A stretch of 64,000 bases of DNA from Bacillota bacterium (GCA_023416275.1 JAEZIB010000192.1:3630-67629); one strand, 5' to 3'; numbered from the stretch's first letter, positions 18,015-27,466 are shown. Notes: generated from the letters alone by a model not told the origin. A program made the numbers and translations.

Positions 18015-18073
18015 CAACTTTTGAAGTAGAAGTTGAAAATTGTAGGTATGGGAGACTTATCATTGGAAAGTTT
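18015..18073 (+). repeat. Dispersed ~60-bp repeat (copy 2)
   Basis: This copy contains CAACTTTTG, GAAAATTGTAGGTATGG and ACTTATCATTGGAAAG. It matches the copies at 6097 (inverse), 19239 and 32116-32226. It lies just past the end of the AraC-family gene. Confidence 0.7.
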
Positions 18074-18093
18074 ATTAATTTTCTTTATATAAT

Positions 18094-18960
18094 CTACAAC
18101 CCAATTTTTTTGTACACCGAGGGTGAACAACCCTTGATGCTTTTGAAGGATCTATTAAAGGTGACTATGCTATTAAAACCAACAGCATATGCTATATCTG
18201 CAATAGACATATTTGACGCCATAAGAAAAAGCTCGGCCTGTTTTATTCTATATTCATTTAAATAAAGGATAAAATTTTTCTCTGTAATATCCTTAAACAT
18301 TCTTGAAAAGTAGGATTCGCTAAAGCCTACTGCCTTTGCTACATCTGACAGGGAAATATCGTTCATATAATTAGCCTCAATAAACTTAAATGCCTCAGCA
18401 AGCTTATCCATTCCCTGCATCTTTTTTATGTTACCAGTGTTATTTTCCAGATTAATTTTATCAGCTAAAAATTTTGATATAATTGCAAAAATATCATGGA
18501 TTCTTGCGCTGATGAATAGCTCAAAACCAAAATCCTTTTTAGAATAATTCTCAACAATACTTAAAATATGTTCTTTAATACTTTCCTGAAAAGGAACATC
18601 CTTTATTGATATCTTAAAGGTACTTGATATTAAAGCCTTAATAATATTATTATTACCAAAGGTACTTAATGACGAGGAGTCGAACTGTATAAAAATTCTT
18701 TTGCCATTATTATTGCGGTTTGAAAAACCATGAGTATCACCGCTGGCTATAAAGAGGATATCGCCTTCATCTAGCTTGAATTCTCTGTTGTTAACATTTA
18801 TATTAAAATGGTTTTTTTCTATATACAAAATTTCTATCACTGCATGCCAATGCACAGGATAGTCAAAATTATCAAAGGTATTTACTTCTAGTCTGAATGG
18901 AAAACCATCAGCGAAAATTCCTTTTTCGTGTAACCCATCAACATACATAAGTATATCCAT
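18094..18960 (-). CDS. AraC-family transcriptional regulator with cupin sensor
   Basis: The 288-residue protein has an N-terminal AraC-type cupin (about 1-120, PVHWHAVIEILYIEKN) and two C-terminal helix-turn-helix motifs (ISLSDVAKAVGFSESYFSRMFK and MSIADIAYAVGFNSIVTFNRSFK). This architecture usually controls carbohydrate genes. It lies about 340 bases downstream of the GH3 gene on the same strand, so regulation of that glycosidase is likely but inferred. Confidence 0.92.
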   Translation of the reverse strand: MDILMYVDGLHEKGIFADGFPFRLEVNTFDNFDYPVHWHAVIEILYIEKNHFNINVNNREFKLDEGDILFIASGDTHGFSNRNNNGKRIFIQFDSSSLSTFGNNNIIKALISSTFKISIKDVPFQESIKEHILSIVENYSKKDFGFELFISARIHDIFAIISKFLADKINLENNTGNIKKMQGMDKLAEAFKFIEANYMNDISLSDVAKAVGFSESYFSRMFKDITEKNFILYLNEYRIKQAELFLMASNMSIADIAYAVGFNSIVTFNRSFKSIKGCSPSVYKKIGL

Positions 18961-19039
18961 AACCTGTATTTTGAGAACTTACTTAATGACAGGCATGGAC
19001 TCAGAACCCCCTTTTTGTCAAATATAGAAAGCCAATTCA

Positions 19040-19110
19040 TTACTGTTTGTGTCACCAGCGATACAGGCGGAATGGAGGTTAGCTTGAATTATTTCATAAG
19101 CAGTCTTGCT
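19040..19110 (+). repeat. Degenerate leader-element fragment
   Basis: GGCGGAATGGAGGTTAGCTTGAA resembles the TCGTGGAGGTTAGCTTGAA unit in the leader upstream of the response regulator. No start codon or gene follows on this strand, so this is probably a decayed copy. Confidence 0.35.
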
Positions 19111-19144
19111 TTCTATGTATATTTTTTAGCTCATTAAAAGGTAA

Positions 19145-19186
19145 GCCTCCATATAGGAATATTATATAATATTTTTATATGGAGGC
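19145..19186. terminator. Strong hairpin between the GH3 and AraC genes
   Basis: GCCTCCATATA and TATATGGAGGC form an 11-base-pair stem with an additional AATATTATATAATATT self-complementary core, followed on the plus strand by a T-run. It probably separates the GH3 transcript from the regulator gene. Confidence 0.65.
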
Positions 19187-19238
19187 AATGTTATTTTTTT
19201 ATATAGATTGAATATACAGTGTTTTATTTATTCTAACT

Positions 19239-19291
19239 CAACTTTTCCGACAAAAAATTATAGGTGTTCAATAATATCAATGGAAAGTTTT
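19239..19291 (+). repeat. Dispersed ~60-bp repeat (copy 3)
   Basis: The copy reads CAACTTTTCCGAC, then AAATTATAGGTG and ATCAATGGAAAGTTTTG. It lies immediately downstream of the GH3 stop codon, the same 3'-flanking position as the copy at 18015. Confidence 0.65.
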
Positions 19292-19300
19292 GATTATGTT

Positions 19301-21451
19301 TCATTCCAATACAAATGAAGCCTTTAGCACATTACTGTTCGTTAAAGCTGTACTTCTTGTGTCAGGCTGGCTTCCACCTACATATATTTCAAAACTTCCA
19401 GCTTCAAGAACTGACTCACCTTCATTATTAATCAGCATCATGTCCTCAGGCAACAGGTTAAAGCTAACTTCAATTTGCTCATTAGGAAGTAAATTAATTT
19501 TCTTTACACCTCTTAGCTGCCATTTGGGGGCAACTACACTTGTTTCAACATCCTTTAGATAAAGCTGCACAACTTCTTTTGATTCATAGCTGCCAATATT
19601 TTTAACTTTAACAGAGCAACTTATGCCATCTCCTGCTATTATTTTCTGACTTGATATAGATAAATCACTATACTCAAACTTTGAATAACAGAGGCCGTAT
19701 CCAAAGGGATAAAGGGCATCATTTTCCATGTATTTATAGGTTCTATTTTTCATCGAGTAATCGCGGAAATCAGGCAATTCCTCAGTGGTTCTGTAGAAAG
19801 TAACAGGTAGTCTTCCAGAAGGACTAAATTCACCAAAAAGCAGGGAAGCTATAGCTCGCCCTCCCTGTGCACCAGGATACCATGCCTGTACAATAGCTTG
19901 TACATTAGTATCAGCCCATGTTACAGATAAAGCACTTCCTGATAAAAGCACTAATATTATTGGCTTGCCTGTAGCATGTACAGCTTCTAACAATTGTTGC
20001 TGTAAGCCGGGAAGATTTAAGTCGATTTTATCTCCTGATGCATACTCATTTCCTGCATCGCCTTCCTCTCCTTCGATACTTGCATCTAGACCAAGGCACA
20101 TTATTACAACATCAGATTTTTCAGCTATAGTTATTGCCTCGGCAATTCTGTCATTTTGTCTAGCTAGCCCCTGCACCCTGTCTTTGTAAAGGTGACAGCC
20201 CTCAGAATAGTTAATTCTGACTGAATCAGGAAGAGCTTCACGAATTCCTTCTAAAACAGTAATATATTGAGAAGCAGTACCAAAATAATTACCTATAAGT
20301 GCATCTCTACTGTTTGCATTTGGACCGATAACTGCTATAGATCTTAAACTATTTTTATCAAGGGGAAGAATATTATCTTCGTTTTTCAATAAAACTAATG
20401 AATCTTTTGCCGCTTCAAGAGCAAGCTTATTATGCTCCTTACAGTCAACGACATCATATGGAATTGATGAGTAAGGTACTTTTTCATCACTATCAAACAT
20501 ACCAAGCTTCATGCGAGTCATCATAAGTCTTGATACTGATTCATCAATTGTCTTCTCATCTACTAACCCTTCATTATAAGCGATTAGTAGGTTTAGATAC
20601 ATGTTTCCACAATTAACGTCACAGCCGTTATTTACTGCGAGTGCTACAGATTCTGGTGCAGTTTTTGTAACCATGTGATTTTCGTGAAAGTCTTTAATTG
20701 CCCAGCAGTCTGATGTAACATGACCTTTAAAACCCCAATCTTCTCTTAAAATGTCTTTTAATAAGGTTTTACTACCGCAGCAGGGTTCTCCGTTTGTTCT
20801 GTTATAAGCACCCATTACAGCTTCTACATTTGCTTCTTGAACTAATTTTTTAAAGGCTGGCAAATAAGTTTCGTACATGTCTTTTTTAGAAGCAATAGCA
20901 TTAAAGCTGTGTCTTTCACCTTCTGGGCCACTATGAACAGCAAAGTGCTTTGCACAAGCAGCAGCTTTCATATATTTGCTGTCATTGCCTTGGAGACCTT
21001 CAACAAATCTAATACCTAGCCTACTCGTTAAATAGGTATCCTCACCGTAGGTTTCATGACCACGGCCCCAGCGGGGATCTCTGAAAATATTAATGTTAGG
21101 TGACCAGAAAGTAAGACCTTTATATATATCATGATCGTTTTTTTTCTGAAATTCATGGTATTTAGCTCTGCCTTCTGTAGAAATAACGTCTGCAATTTTA
21201 TAGAGAAGATCTTCGTCGAAGGTGGCTGCCATACCAATTGCCTGTGGAAATACTGTTGCTATTCCAGCTCTTGCAACACCATGTAGAGCTTCGTTCCACC
21301 AGTTGTAAGAAGGTATTCCTAAACGAGGAATAGCCGGAGCGTCATGTAACATTTGCATTGTTTTTTCTTCAAGAGTCATTCGGGAAACTAAATCTTTTAC
21401 ACGTTCTTCAAAACTTAAAGTTTCATCTTTATATGCGGGTATTGTGTTCAT
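19301..21451 (-). CDS. Glycoside hydrolase family 3 (beta-xylosidase/beta-glucosidase type)
   Basis: The 716-residue enzyme has the GH3 barrel (SFEERVKDLVSRMTLEEK, PNINIFRDPRWGRGHETYGED, KHFAVHSGPEGERH), the catalytic nucleophile Asp in VTSDCWAI, the second alpha/beta domain (NILPLDKNSLRSIAVIGPNA) and a C-terminal fibronectin-like domain. No signal peptide is visible, so it is cytoplasmic and probably releases sugars from imported oligosaccharides. The SDC-type nucleophile motif is common in xylosidase-like members, but the substrate is uncertain. An AGGAGG site precedes the ATG. Confidence 0.93.
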   Translation of the reverse strand: MNTIPAYKDETLSFEERVKDLVSRMTLEEKTMQMLHDAPAIPRLGIPSYNWWNEALHGVARAGIATVFPQAIGMAATFDEDLLYKIADVISTEGRAKYHEFQKKNDHDIYKGLTFWSPNINIFRDPRWGRGHETYGEDTYLTSRLGIRFVEGLQGNDSKYMKAAACAKHFAVHSGPEGERHSFNAIASKKDMYETYLPAFKKLVQEANVEAVMGAYNRTNGEPCCGSKTLLKDILREDWGFKGHVTSDCWAIKDFHENHMVTKTAPESVALAVNNGCDVNCGNMYLNLLIAYNEGLVDEKTIDESVSRLMMTRMKLGMFDSDEKVPYSSIPYDVVDCKEHNKLALEAAKDSLVLLKNEDNILPLDKNSLRSIAVIGPNANSRDALIGNYFGTASQYITVLEGIREALPDSVRINYSEGCHLYKDRVQGLARQNDRIAEAITIAEKSDVVIMCLGLDASIEGEEGDAGNEYASGDKIDLNLPGLQQQLLEAVHATGKPIILVLLSGSALSVTWADTNVQAIVQAWYPGAQGGRAIASLLFGEFSPSGRLPVTFYRTTEELPDFRDYSMKNRTYKYMENDALYPFGYGLCYSKFEYSDLSISSQKIIAGDGISCSVKVKNIGSYESKEVVQLYLKDVETSVVAPKWQLRGVKKINLLPNEQIEVSFNLLPEDMMLINNEGESVLEAGSFEIYVGGSQPDTRSTALTNSNVLKASFVLE

Positions 21452-21634
21452 AAGGCCTCCTAGAAATAGCAGTATTGCCAGTATAGTATTAATTGATAGA
21501 TTTATAATACCTTATCATGAGAATTAATTCATGTCGTATTTTGCTCATTGTTAATCAGTTTATGCACTCAAGATAACTAAATTAATCAATGTATACTTTA
21601 AATAAATTAAATATAATTTAGAAATATTATGTAA

Positions 21635-21669
21635 TATTAACGTATATTATAGTATAATATACGTTAATA
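21635..21669. promoter_or_regulatory. Perfect 35-base palindrome in a divergent intergenic region
   Basis: Two 17-base arms (left arm TATTAACGTATATTATA) are exact reverse complements around a central G. The palindrome contains TATAAT-like sequence in both directions and lies between the divergent GH3 (minus) and copper-amine-oxidase-N-domain (plus) genes. It could be an operator over divergent promoters. Confidence 0.7.
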
Positions 21670-21846
21670 AATGGTATTACTATGGTAATATATTCATTTC
21701 TTTATAGTGATAGGAATATATTGTCGCTATACATTAGAAGGAATAGTCATCCGAAACGCACCTCAGACCTAGACATAAGAAAAGTTATATTATTTATTAG
21801 CTGCAATAGGCGAAAGCCAAATTTTTATGTAAAGGAGATATAAGAG

Positions 21847-22773
21847 ATGGAGCTAAGAAAGAGGATATGTGCACTTAGTTTTGCTGGAGTTATGTTGTTT
21901 TCAATGGGTGCATACGCAGGAAGTAACACAGTAAAAATCACAGCATTTTTGAATAAGGGTCTTACCCTAAAGGTGGATGGTGAAGTATTAAAACCTACCG
22001 AGGATGATGGCAGCAGAATTTATCCAATAGTTTATAATGGACGTACATATGTACCGGCTAAGGTTGTAGCAGAAAAATTAGGAGCATCTGTAGATTATAA
22101 TAGTGCTGGAAATGGAACTGTTACTATAACTAGTGGAGTAAGTAGTGATATTGATAATCAAGAAGGGCAACCAGTAAAAGATGCTGAGCCAGGTAGTAAC
22201 GACGACCCATCATCTGGAAATGTCAGTACTTCAGAAAAGGGAAATGGTACTCTTAATTCACCAGTAGCCATGAATCAAAAACATACATGGACATCGACAG
22301 AAGACTACCTTGATGATACTATGACAGGAACCTACTCATATACTGTAAAAGGTGTTAAAAAAATCTCTTTAGATGACGTTGAAGATCTTGGGTTTAAAAG
22401 ACCAGAGGCTAAAGACAATCTAGAATATGCTCTAGTTGATATTTTAGTTGAGGTAAGCAATGCAAAACTTGAACAGGTTGATGGAGAAGGTGATGCTTAT
22501 TTATCTGCTTGGGAACGTGATATATGGGGAGTAAAAACTGCAACTGGAGAATCAATTATTGGAGCAACAGATTACGGATTTGATGGAAGCTTAAGGAATG
22601 CTATAAGAGATGTTTGTAAATCTAAGAAGATAACTCCTGGTATGAAAGAGTCATTTAAAGCTCAAGGTAAAGTACTTATGACTTTATACAAAGATAAAAC
22701 TAACTATATGGTTATAAGGAATTATGCAATTGAAGATTATAATAGTAGCTTTATTTATTTCAAATTAAAATAA
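21847..22773 (+). CDS. Secreted protein with copper amine oxidase N-terminal-like domain
   Basis: The 308-residue protein has a signal peptide (cleavage near AYA, residue 23), a copper-amine-oxidase-N1/stalk domain (about 28-95, with PIVYNGRTYVPAKVVAEKLGASVDYN), a low-complexity Ser/Gly/Asp linker (about 100-145) and an unassigned C-terminal domain with SYTVKGVKKISL. The N-terminal domain is a common surface module in clostridia and does not imply amine oxidase activity. GGAG precedes the start and a strong terminator follows. Confidence 0.85.
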   Translation: MELRKRICALSFAGVMLFSMGAYAGSNTVKITAFLNKGLTLKVDGEVLKPTEDDGSRIYPIVYNGRTYVPAKVVAEKLGASVDYNSAGNGTVTITSGVSSDIDNQEGQPVKDAEPGSNDDPSSGNVSTSEKGNGTLNSPVAMNQKHTWTSTEDYLDDTMTGTYSYTVKGVKKISLDDVEDLGFKRPEAKDNLEYALVDILVEVSNAKLEQVDGEGDAYLSAWERDIWGVKTATGESIIGATDYGFDGSLRNAIRDVCKSKKITPGMKESFKAQGKVLMTLYKDKTNYMVIRNYAIEDYNSSFIYFKLK

Positions 22774-22800
22774 AATTTAAGTTAAAAGAGATAGAAAAAC

Positions 22801-22850
22801 GAGGGCAGTTCTTGCTAGATGCATTATTTAGCGAGGACTGTCCTCTTTTT
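22801..22850 (+). terminator. Intrinsic terminator
   Basis: A 17-pair stem (GAGGGCAGTTCTTGCTA with TAGCGAGGACTGTCCTC, three wobble pairs) is followed directly by TTTTT. Confidence 0.88.
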
Positions 22851-22971
22851 ATAGCAGGGTTGGAAAATGTAATAGGTGATAAAAAATAATAATATTCTGT
22901 AAAATATTATAAATAATTTATAATATTATTAGATTTCCATAAAATCAAAATAAAATTATAAAAAAATGCTA

Positions 22972-23000
22972 TTGACATGAATTAAATTTTGATATATATT
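22972..23000 (+). promoter_or_regulatory. Sigma-A-type promoter of metY
   Basis: TTGACA at 22972-22977 and TATATT at 22995-23000 are separated by exactly 17 bases, about 50 bases upstream of the metY start. No S-box or T-box leader is visible in the short 5' region. Confidence 0.75.
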
Positions 23001-23052
23001 ATATTTAATAAATCCTATATAAATACTATGAAAATAAAAGGAGGACACATAT

Positions 23053-24339
23053 ATGAGCAGAAAATTAAGTTTTGATACTTTGCAGGTACACGCAGGTCAA
23101 GATATAGATAAATCAACAGGTTCCAGGGCAGTGCCCATTTATCAGACATCATCTTACGTTTTTAAGGATGCTAATCATGCAGCAGATGTATTTGCACTTC
23201 GTGATTCAGCATATTCATACTCAAGATTCGTTAACCCTACAAATGATGTTTTTGAAAAGAGAATTGCAGCACTTGAGGGAGGTACAGCAGCGCTAGCAGT
23301 AGCTTCTGGCTCTGCAGCCATTACTTATTCAATACTTAATATTGCAGGTGCTGGAGATGAAATTGTGGCTGCTAACACATTGTATGGCGGTACTTATAAT
23401 TTATTTGCTGCTACTCTTCCTAGATATGGAGTAAATACTAAATTTGTAGACCCAGATGATATTACGAACTTTGAGGAGGCTATTAACGAAAAAACAAAGG
23501 CAATATTTATTGAGAGCATTGGCAATCCAAATGCTAATATAATTGACATTGAGGCAGCAGCCAATATTGCGCATAAAAATGGGATTCCACTTATTGTTGA
23601 TAACACATTTGGAACACCATATCTCATAAGGCCTATAGAATATGGTGCTGATGTTGTTGTACACTCTGCAACAAAATTCATTGGGGGACATGGCTCTTCT
23701 TTAGGTGGAGTTATAGTTGATGGCGGTAAATTTGACTATGCAAGTGGTAAATTTCCAGGCTTTACACAGCCTGATGAAAGCTATCATGGGCTTGTGTATT
23801 CACAGCTTGGCGGAGCAGCTTTTGTGACAAAGACGAGGGTTCAGCTTCTAAGAGATACAGGAGCATCAATAAGTCCATTCAATTCATTTTTATTTATACA
23901 AGGCTTAGAGACATTGTCTCTTAGAGTTGAGAGACATGTAAGTAATTCAAAAAAAATAGCAGAGCATCTGGAGAAGCATCCATTAGTTGAGTTTGTAAAT
24001 TATCCTAGTTTAAAAGGAAATAAATATTATACTTTAGCGCAAAAATATGTTCCAAAAGGAGCTGGCTCGGTATTTACCTTTGGTATAAAGGGAGGTTTTG
24101 AGGAGGCAAAAAAGTTCATTGATAATTTAGAAATATTCTCATTGCTGGCTAATGTTGCAGATGCAAAATCATTAGTTATACATCCAGCAAGTACAACTCA
24201 TTCTCAGCTTTCAGAGGAAGATATTTTAAATGCAGGTATTAAACCAAATACAATTAGGCTTTCAATAGGTATTGAGGATGTAGATGACTTAATTTGCGAC
24301 ATAGACCAGGCACTTGAAAAAAGCCAATTATTCAGATAA
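23053..24339 (+). CDS. metY: O-acetylhomoserine sulfhydrylase (aminocarboxypropyltransferase)
   Basis: The 428-residue protein is a full-length Cys/Met-metabolism PLP enzyme of the MetY type: FDTLQVHAGQ at the start, YSRFVNPTND, the PLP Lys in HSATKFIGGHG, and the C-terminal LVIHPASTTHSQL. It makes homocysteine from O-acetylhomoserine and sulfide. The downstream metA gene supplies the substrate, giving a two-gene direct-sulfhydrylation route to methionine. Confidence 0.95.
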   Translation: MSRKLSFDTLQVHAGQDIDKSTGSRAVPIYQTSSYVFKDANHAADVFALRDSAYSYSRFVNPTNDVFEKRIAALEGGTAALAVASGSAAITYSILNIAGAGDEIVAANTLYGGTYNLFAATLPRYGVNTKFVDPDDITNFEEAINEKTKAIFIESIGNPNANIIDIEAAANIAHKNGIPLIVDNTFGTPYLIRPIEYGADVVVHSATKFIGGHGSSLGGVIVDGGKFDYASGKFPGFTQPDESYHGLVYSQLGGAAFVTKTRVQLLRDTGASISPFNSFLFIQGLETLSLRVERHVSNSKKIAEHLEKHPLVEFVNYPSLKGNKYYTLAQKYVPKGAGSVFTFGIKGGFEEAKKFIDNLEIFSLLANVADAKSLVIHPASTTHSQLSEEDILNAGIKPNTIRLSIGIEDVDDLICDIDQALEKSQLFR

Positions 24340-24702
24340 TTATTTCAAACCTAACTTGTATTCATATGTAAGAATGTCTAGGATTTACGATTGGAAAAGA
24401 TGATTTAATTAAAATACATTGTATTTGTACAAACAGTTGTAGTATTAATGCAATATATTTTTAAATATTTTTGTACAAAGTTCATCATATAATATAGTTT
24501 TTTAAAGAATGTCTTGAGTTATATATTGTTATGTAAGTGGCTGAATAGTAATTCAGAATATATCTTGTATTTTCTGCCTTAAGACAGTAGTTGACTTTTA
24601 TATTTTCATGAGACTATAATTAATATTAAACCATTTTACATAGCAATAAACTTATTGCAATATGAACAGGTTAATAAATTATAGCTCATGGAGGATAAAA
24701 GC
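24340..24702. other. AT-rich metY-metA intergenic region
   Basis: This 363-base gap contains no supported gene, and I see no clear riboswitch or terminator motif. Direct repeats of TTTGTACAAA-like sequence near 24425 and 24471 are the only pattern noted. Confidence 0.4.
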
Positions 24703-25632
24703 ATGCCAATTAGAATACCTGACAATTTACCAGCAGGCGAAATTTTAAATAGTGAGAATATATTTGTCATGTATGAAGACAGAGCTTATCACCAAGATAT
24801 AAGGCCTCTTAAAATTTTAATTTTAAATATAATGCCCACTAAGATAACCACAGAAACTCAATTACTTAGGTTGCTTGGAAACTCTCCTCTTCAAATTGAG
24901 CCTATTCTTTTATACCCGGCATCCCATGTGCCTAAAAATACTCCTGAGGAGCACTTAGAGGCATTTTATAAAACCTTTGATGAGATTAAAAAAGATCATT
25001 TTGATGGATTGATTATTACTGGGGCACCAGTGGAACAAATGCCTTTTGAGCAGGTTAAATACTGGGAAGAATTAACTCAGATAATGGAATGGAGCTTAAC
25101 CAACGTATACTCTACTCTACATATCTGCTGGGGGGCACAAGCTGGATTATATTATCACTATGGCATTCCGAAATATGATATTCCAAATAAACTATTTGGG
25201 ATATTTGCGCATACAAAAAATAAGGATTATGTAAAGCTGCTAAGAGGCTTTGATGACATTTTTTATGTGCCTCATTCAAGGCATACTGAGGTAAGAAAAG
25301 AAGATATTGAAAAGGTTGGTGAACTTGAAATACTATCTGAATCTAAAGAAGCAGGTGTATATTTAGTTGCATCTAAAGACGGAAGACACATATTTGCTAC
25401 TGGTCATTCAGAGTATGACCCTCTCACATTGAAAAAAGAATATGACAGAGATATTGATAAAGGGTTGGACATTGCAGTTCCAAAGAATTATTTTCTGAAT
25501 GATGATCCTAACAATGAACCTATTGTTAAGTGGAGAGGGCATGGACACTTACTATTTTTGAACTGGCTCAACTATTATGTATACCAAGAAACACCATTTG
25601 ATTTAACAAATATATCAAAGCGAAAGAAGTAG
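24703..25632 (+). CDS. metA: Homoserine O-acetyltransferase/succinyltransferase (MetA type)
   Basis: The 309-residue protein is a MetA-family homoserine acyltransferase: MPIRIPDNLPAGEIL start, LKILILNIMPTK, catalytic Cys in HICWGAQAG, the His/Glu region in FATGHSEYDP. In most Firmicutes the MetA enzyme uses acetyl-CoA, which matches the neighbouring MetY. The internal ATG at 24703 is chosen because GGAGG is 7-8 bases upstream and the family starts with MPI; the ATG at 24688 overlaps this site. Confidence 0.93.
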   Translation: MPIRIPDNLPAGEILNSENIFVMYEDRAYHQDIRPLKILILNIMPTKITTETQLLRLLGNSPLQIEPILLYPASHVPKNTPEEHLEAFYKTFDEIKKDHFDGLIITGAPVEQMPFEQVKYWEELTQIMEWSLTNVYSTLHICWGAQAGLYYHYGIPKYDIPNKLFGIFAHTKNKDYVKLLRGFDDIFYVPHSRHTEVRKEDIEKVGELEILSESKEAGVYLVASKDGRHIFATGHSEYDPLTLKKEYDRDIDKGLDIAVPKNYFLNDDPNNEPIVKWRGHGHLLFLNWLNYYVYQETPFDLTNISKRKK

Positions 25633-25696
25633 GGTTTATAATATATGAAAATTTTCATTTAATATGTAATAACTCATTATAAAATATGGTTCACGA

Positions 25697-25818
25697 ACCT
25701 ACGAGCACCTAAAATGCAGGAATAATTATGATTGTTCTATACAATACGCCTTCTGTTATATCTGTGCCAGGGGGAGGACCGGTACAGGATTGGTGGCAGT
25801 TATATAGGTGCTCATAGG
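25697..25818 (+). repeat. Structured 122-base element with 15-bp inverted ends
   Basis: ACCTACGAGCACCTA (25697-25711) and TAGGTGCTCATAGGT (25804-25818) form a 15-pair terminal stem with one wobble. The interior is GC-richer than its surroundings. It lies between convergent metA and the DUF6062 gene and encloses a possible small open reading frame. It could be a small RNA, a 3' UTR structure or a MITE-like insertion. Confidence 0.55.
25728..25817 (+). CDS. Possible 29-residue peptide
   Basis: The frame starts ATG after AGGAATAATT and reads MIVLYNTPSVISVPGGG, continuing PVQDWWQLYRCS before a TAG. A ribosome-binding site is present, but the peptide overlaps the inverted-repeat element and has no recognised family, so it may be chance. 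There is no signal peptide. Confidence 0.2.
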   Translation: MIVLYNTPSVISVPGGGPVQDWWQLYRCS

Positions 25819-25876
25819 TAGATAGAAAAAATATCTATCTACTTTACATAATATTATGTTTGGTATAAAAATGTTA

Positions 25877-26653
25877 CTATTTTAATTCGCAATTTCCCCT
25901 TATTTTTTGAATACTTCTTGTCACGGCATCCTTTGAATTTCCCCAAGGGGCATCATTATATCTATAGTCGAATTTCTTAGTAAACCAGTCTACTTCTTTT
26001 TCAACTCTTTCAAGGTTGCTAAGCTGCATTTCCATGACATTTTTTGTGAAGATTGCAGCTTGAGATATGTTTAGATATTTCGAAACAGAATTTAATAGAA
26101 GCTTTAAATGCCTTAAGCAGAAGCCTTTCTTGGATTGGAAGATTTCTCTGAATTCAGGTTCTTTAAAATACAAATAAAAGATAACGTCAACATATCTATC
26201 CATGGTATGCTCTAATTTACTGCAAATAGCGCAACTGTTGTGTATCTTATCTAGTTCACTTACAAGTTCAGATACGAGCTTATCTGTATTGGTTTGCTTA
26301 GAGGATAGCTTTTTTGAAATATTTTTGACCAAACCTGCATCTGAATCTTGTTCTAAAAGGCTTACTTTATTTTCAAAGAGTTGCTTCAGGCGAGAGTTTT
26401 TTTCTTGCAAGAAGGTATCTATCATTAAAGCTAACCCAAGCCTATTAACCTGTTTATTGTACATTGCCTCAAAATGTATTCTGCAGAAGCCCAGTTCATT
26501 AGTTGTCTGACGATGATCTGGCTCCATCAAGGACGCTCCTAATGCGTATTCTATTGCATCTTCCTCAAGTTTTTTCTCTAACGTGCATAATGGACACTCA
26601 CAATCTACAGAGAAAGCATCTGTAACTGGAATAGTATATATTTTTTCCTTCAT
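25877..26653 (-). CDS. DUF6062-family protein with paired cysteine motifs
   Basis: The 258-residue protein has two similar halves, each with a CxxC and a GFC-x-x-H motif: CECPLC and GFCRIH in the first, CAIC and GFCLRH in the second. This pattern fits DUF6062 proteins and suggests bound metal, but the function is unknown. The start codon sits at the end of a leader repeat (GGGCGTGGGAGGTTATT then ATG), so translation may be controlled by that element. Confidence 0.75.
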   Translation of the reverse strand: MKEKIYTIPVTDAFSVDCECPLCTLEKKLEEDAIEYALGASLMEPDHRQTTNELGFCRIHFEAMYNKQVNRLGLALMIDTFLQEKNSRLKQLFENKVSLLEQDSDAGLVKNISKKLSSKQTNTDKLVSELVSELDKIHNSCAICSKLEHTMDRYVDVIFYLYFKEPEFREIFQSKKGFCLRHLKLLLNSVSKYLNISQAAIFTKNVMEMQLSNLERVEKEVDWFTKKFDYRYNDAPWGNSKDAVTRSIQKIRGNCELK

Positions 26654-26893
26654 AATAACCTCCCACGCCCCATTTGGGAATATAATTAAAGTGAATACTC
26701 GTGGAGGTACGCAATTTCTTTAAAGCTACTTTGACACTGGCAAAAACCACTTGTGGTTTTTGAAGCTCGAAAAGGCACCATATTTGCGCAAACTTTAATT
26801 TCGAGCTGATAACCTCCCACGCCTACTTTAGGCATAAAATTAAAGTGAAATAACCGTGAAATATCTTTAACTGATTCTGACTATTACGTACGC
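26654..26893 (-). promoter_or_regulatory. Structured leader repeat upstream of the DUF6062 gene
   Basis: Read on the minus strand, a full copy (26808 to 26654) follows a truncated copy (26893 to 26809). The full copy has the GCTCGAAA/TTTTCGAGC stem, the AAAAACCAC/GTGGTTTTT hairpin, ACCTCCACG, a CCC-AAAT-GGG hairpin and finally CGTGGGAGGT before the ATG. ACCTCCACG pairs with CGTGGGAGGT with only one bulged G. The truncated copy has GCCT-AAAGT-AGGC, a compensated version of GCCC/GGGC elsewhere. Confidence 0.8.
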
Positions 26894-26902
26894 AATCATA
26901 TT

Positions 26903-27466
26903 CTATTTCTTAGCAGGAATATAGCAGAGCTGAACAACACCTGAAGAAAATCTCCTAGAGTCAACTAGTTTTAGCTCTTGCCTTTGATTAATGTCAACAA
27001 ATAAAGGTCTTCCTGCCCCTAAAATGACAGGATGAACTGAAAGTCGATACTCGTCAACAAGCCCTAAGTTCATAAATGCTGTTATAAGACCAGCTCCTCC
27101 ATACAACCAAATATCTTTACCTGGTTCTTTCTTTAATTTATTTACTTCTTCTACTATATTATCATTTATTATAATACCATTATCTATCTGTGTTAGTGTT
27201 TTTGAAAACACATACTTCTTCTTACTATGAACCAATTCCCATATTTGTCTGTCGATATGAGAAGTTTCATTCCCTGGGATATATTTTCCCCATAAGTCAT
27301 AGGATTTCCTCCCATACAAAATTGTATCAATACTACTTAAAAATGTAGTAAAATTCATATCCTCGTCCATTATACACCAGTCAGTTTCTCCGTGAATACC
27401 CTCTATAAATCCGTCTAAAGAGACTGCCAAATCTAAAACTATTCTTCTTAAATTATTATTAAGCAT
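26903..27466 (-). CDS. Dihydrofolate-reductase-like / RibD C-terminal domain protein
   Basis: The 187-residue protein has the RibD_C/YyaP-type fold: RRIVLDLAVSLDGFIEG, DTILYGRKSYDLWG, IWLYGGAGLITAFMNLGLVDEYRLSVHPVILGAGRPLF. Such proteins bind NADPH, and stand-alone members have unclear substrates. The ATG at 27466 follows GGGAGGC at a good distance and matches family starts; a longer frame upstream is less likely. It stands alone. Confidence 0.85.
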   Translation of the reverse strand: MLNNNLRRIVLDLAVSLDGFIEGIHGETDWCIMDEDMNFTTFLSSIDTILYGRKSYDLWGKYIPGNETSHIDRQIWELVHSKKKYVFSKTLTQIDNGIIINDNIVEEVNKLKKEPGKDIWLYGGAGLITAFMNLGLVDEYRLSVHPVILGAGRPLFVDINQRQELKLVDSRRFSSGVVQLCYIPAKK

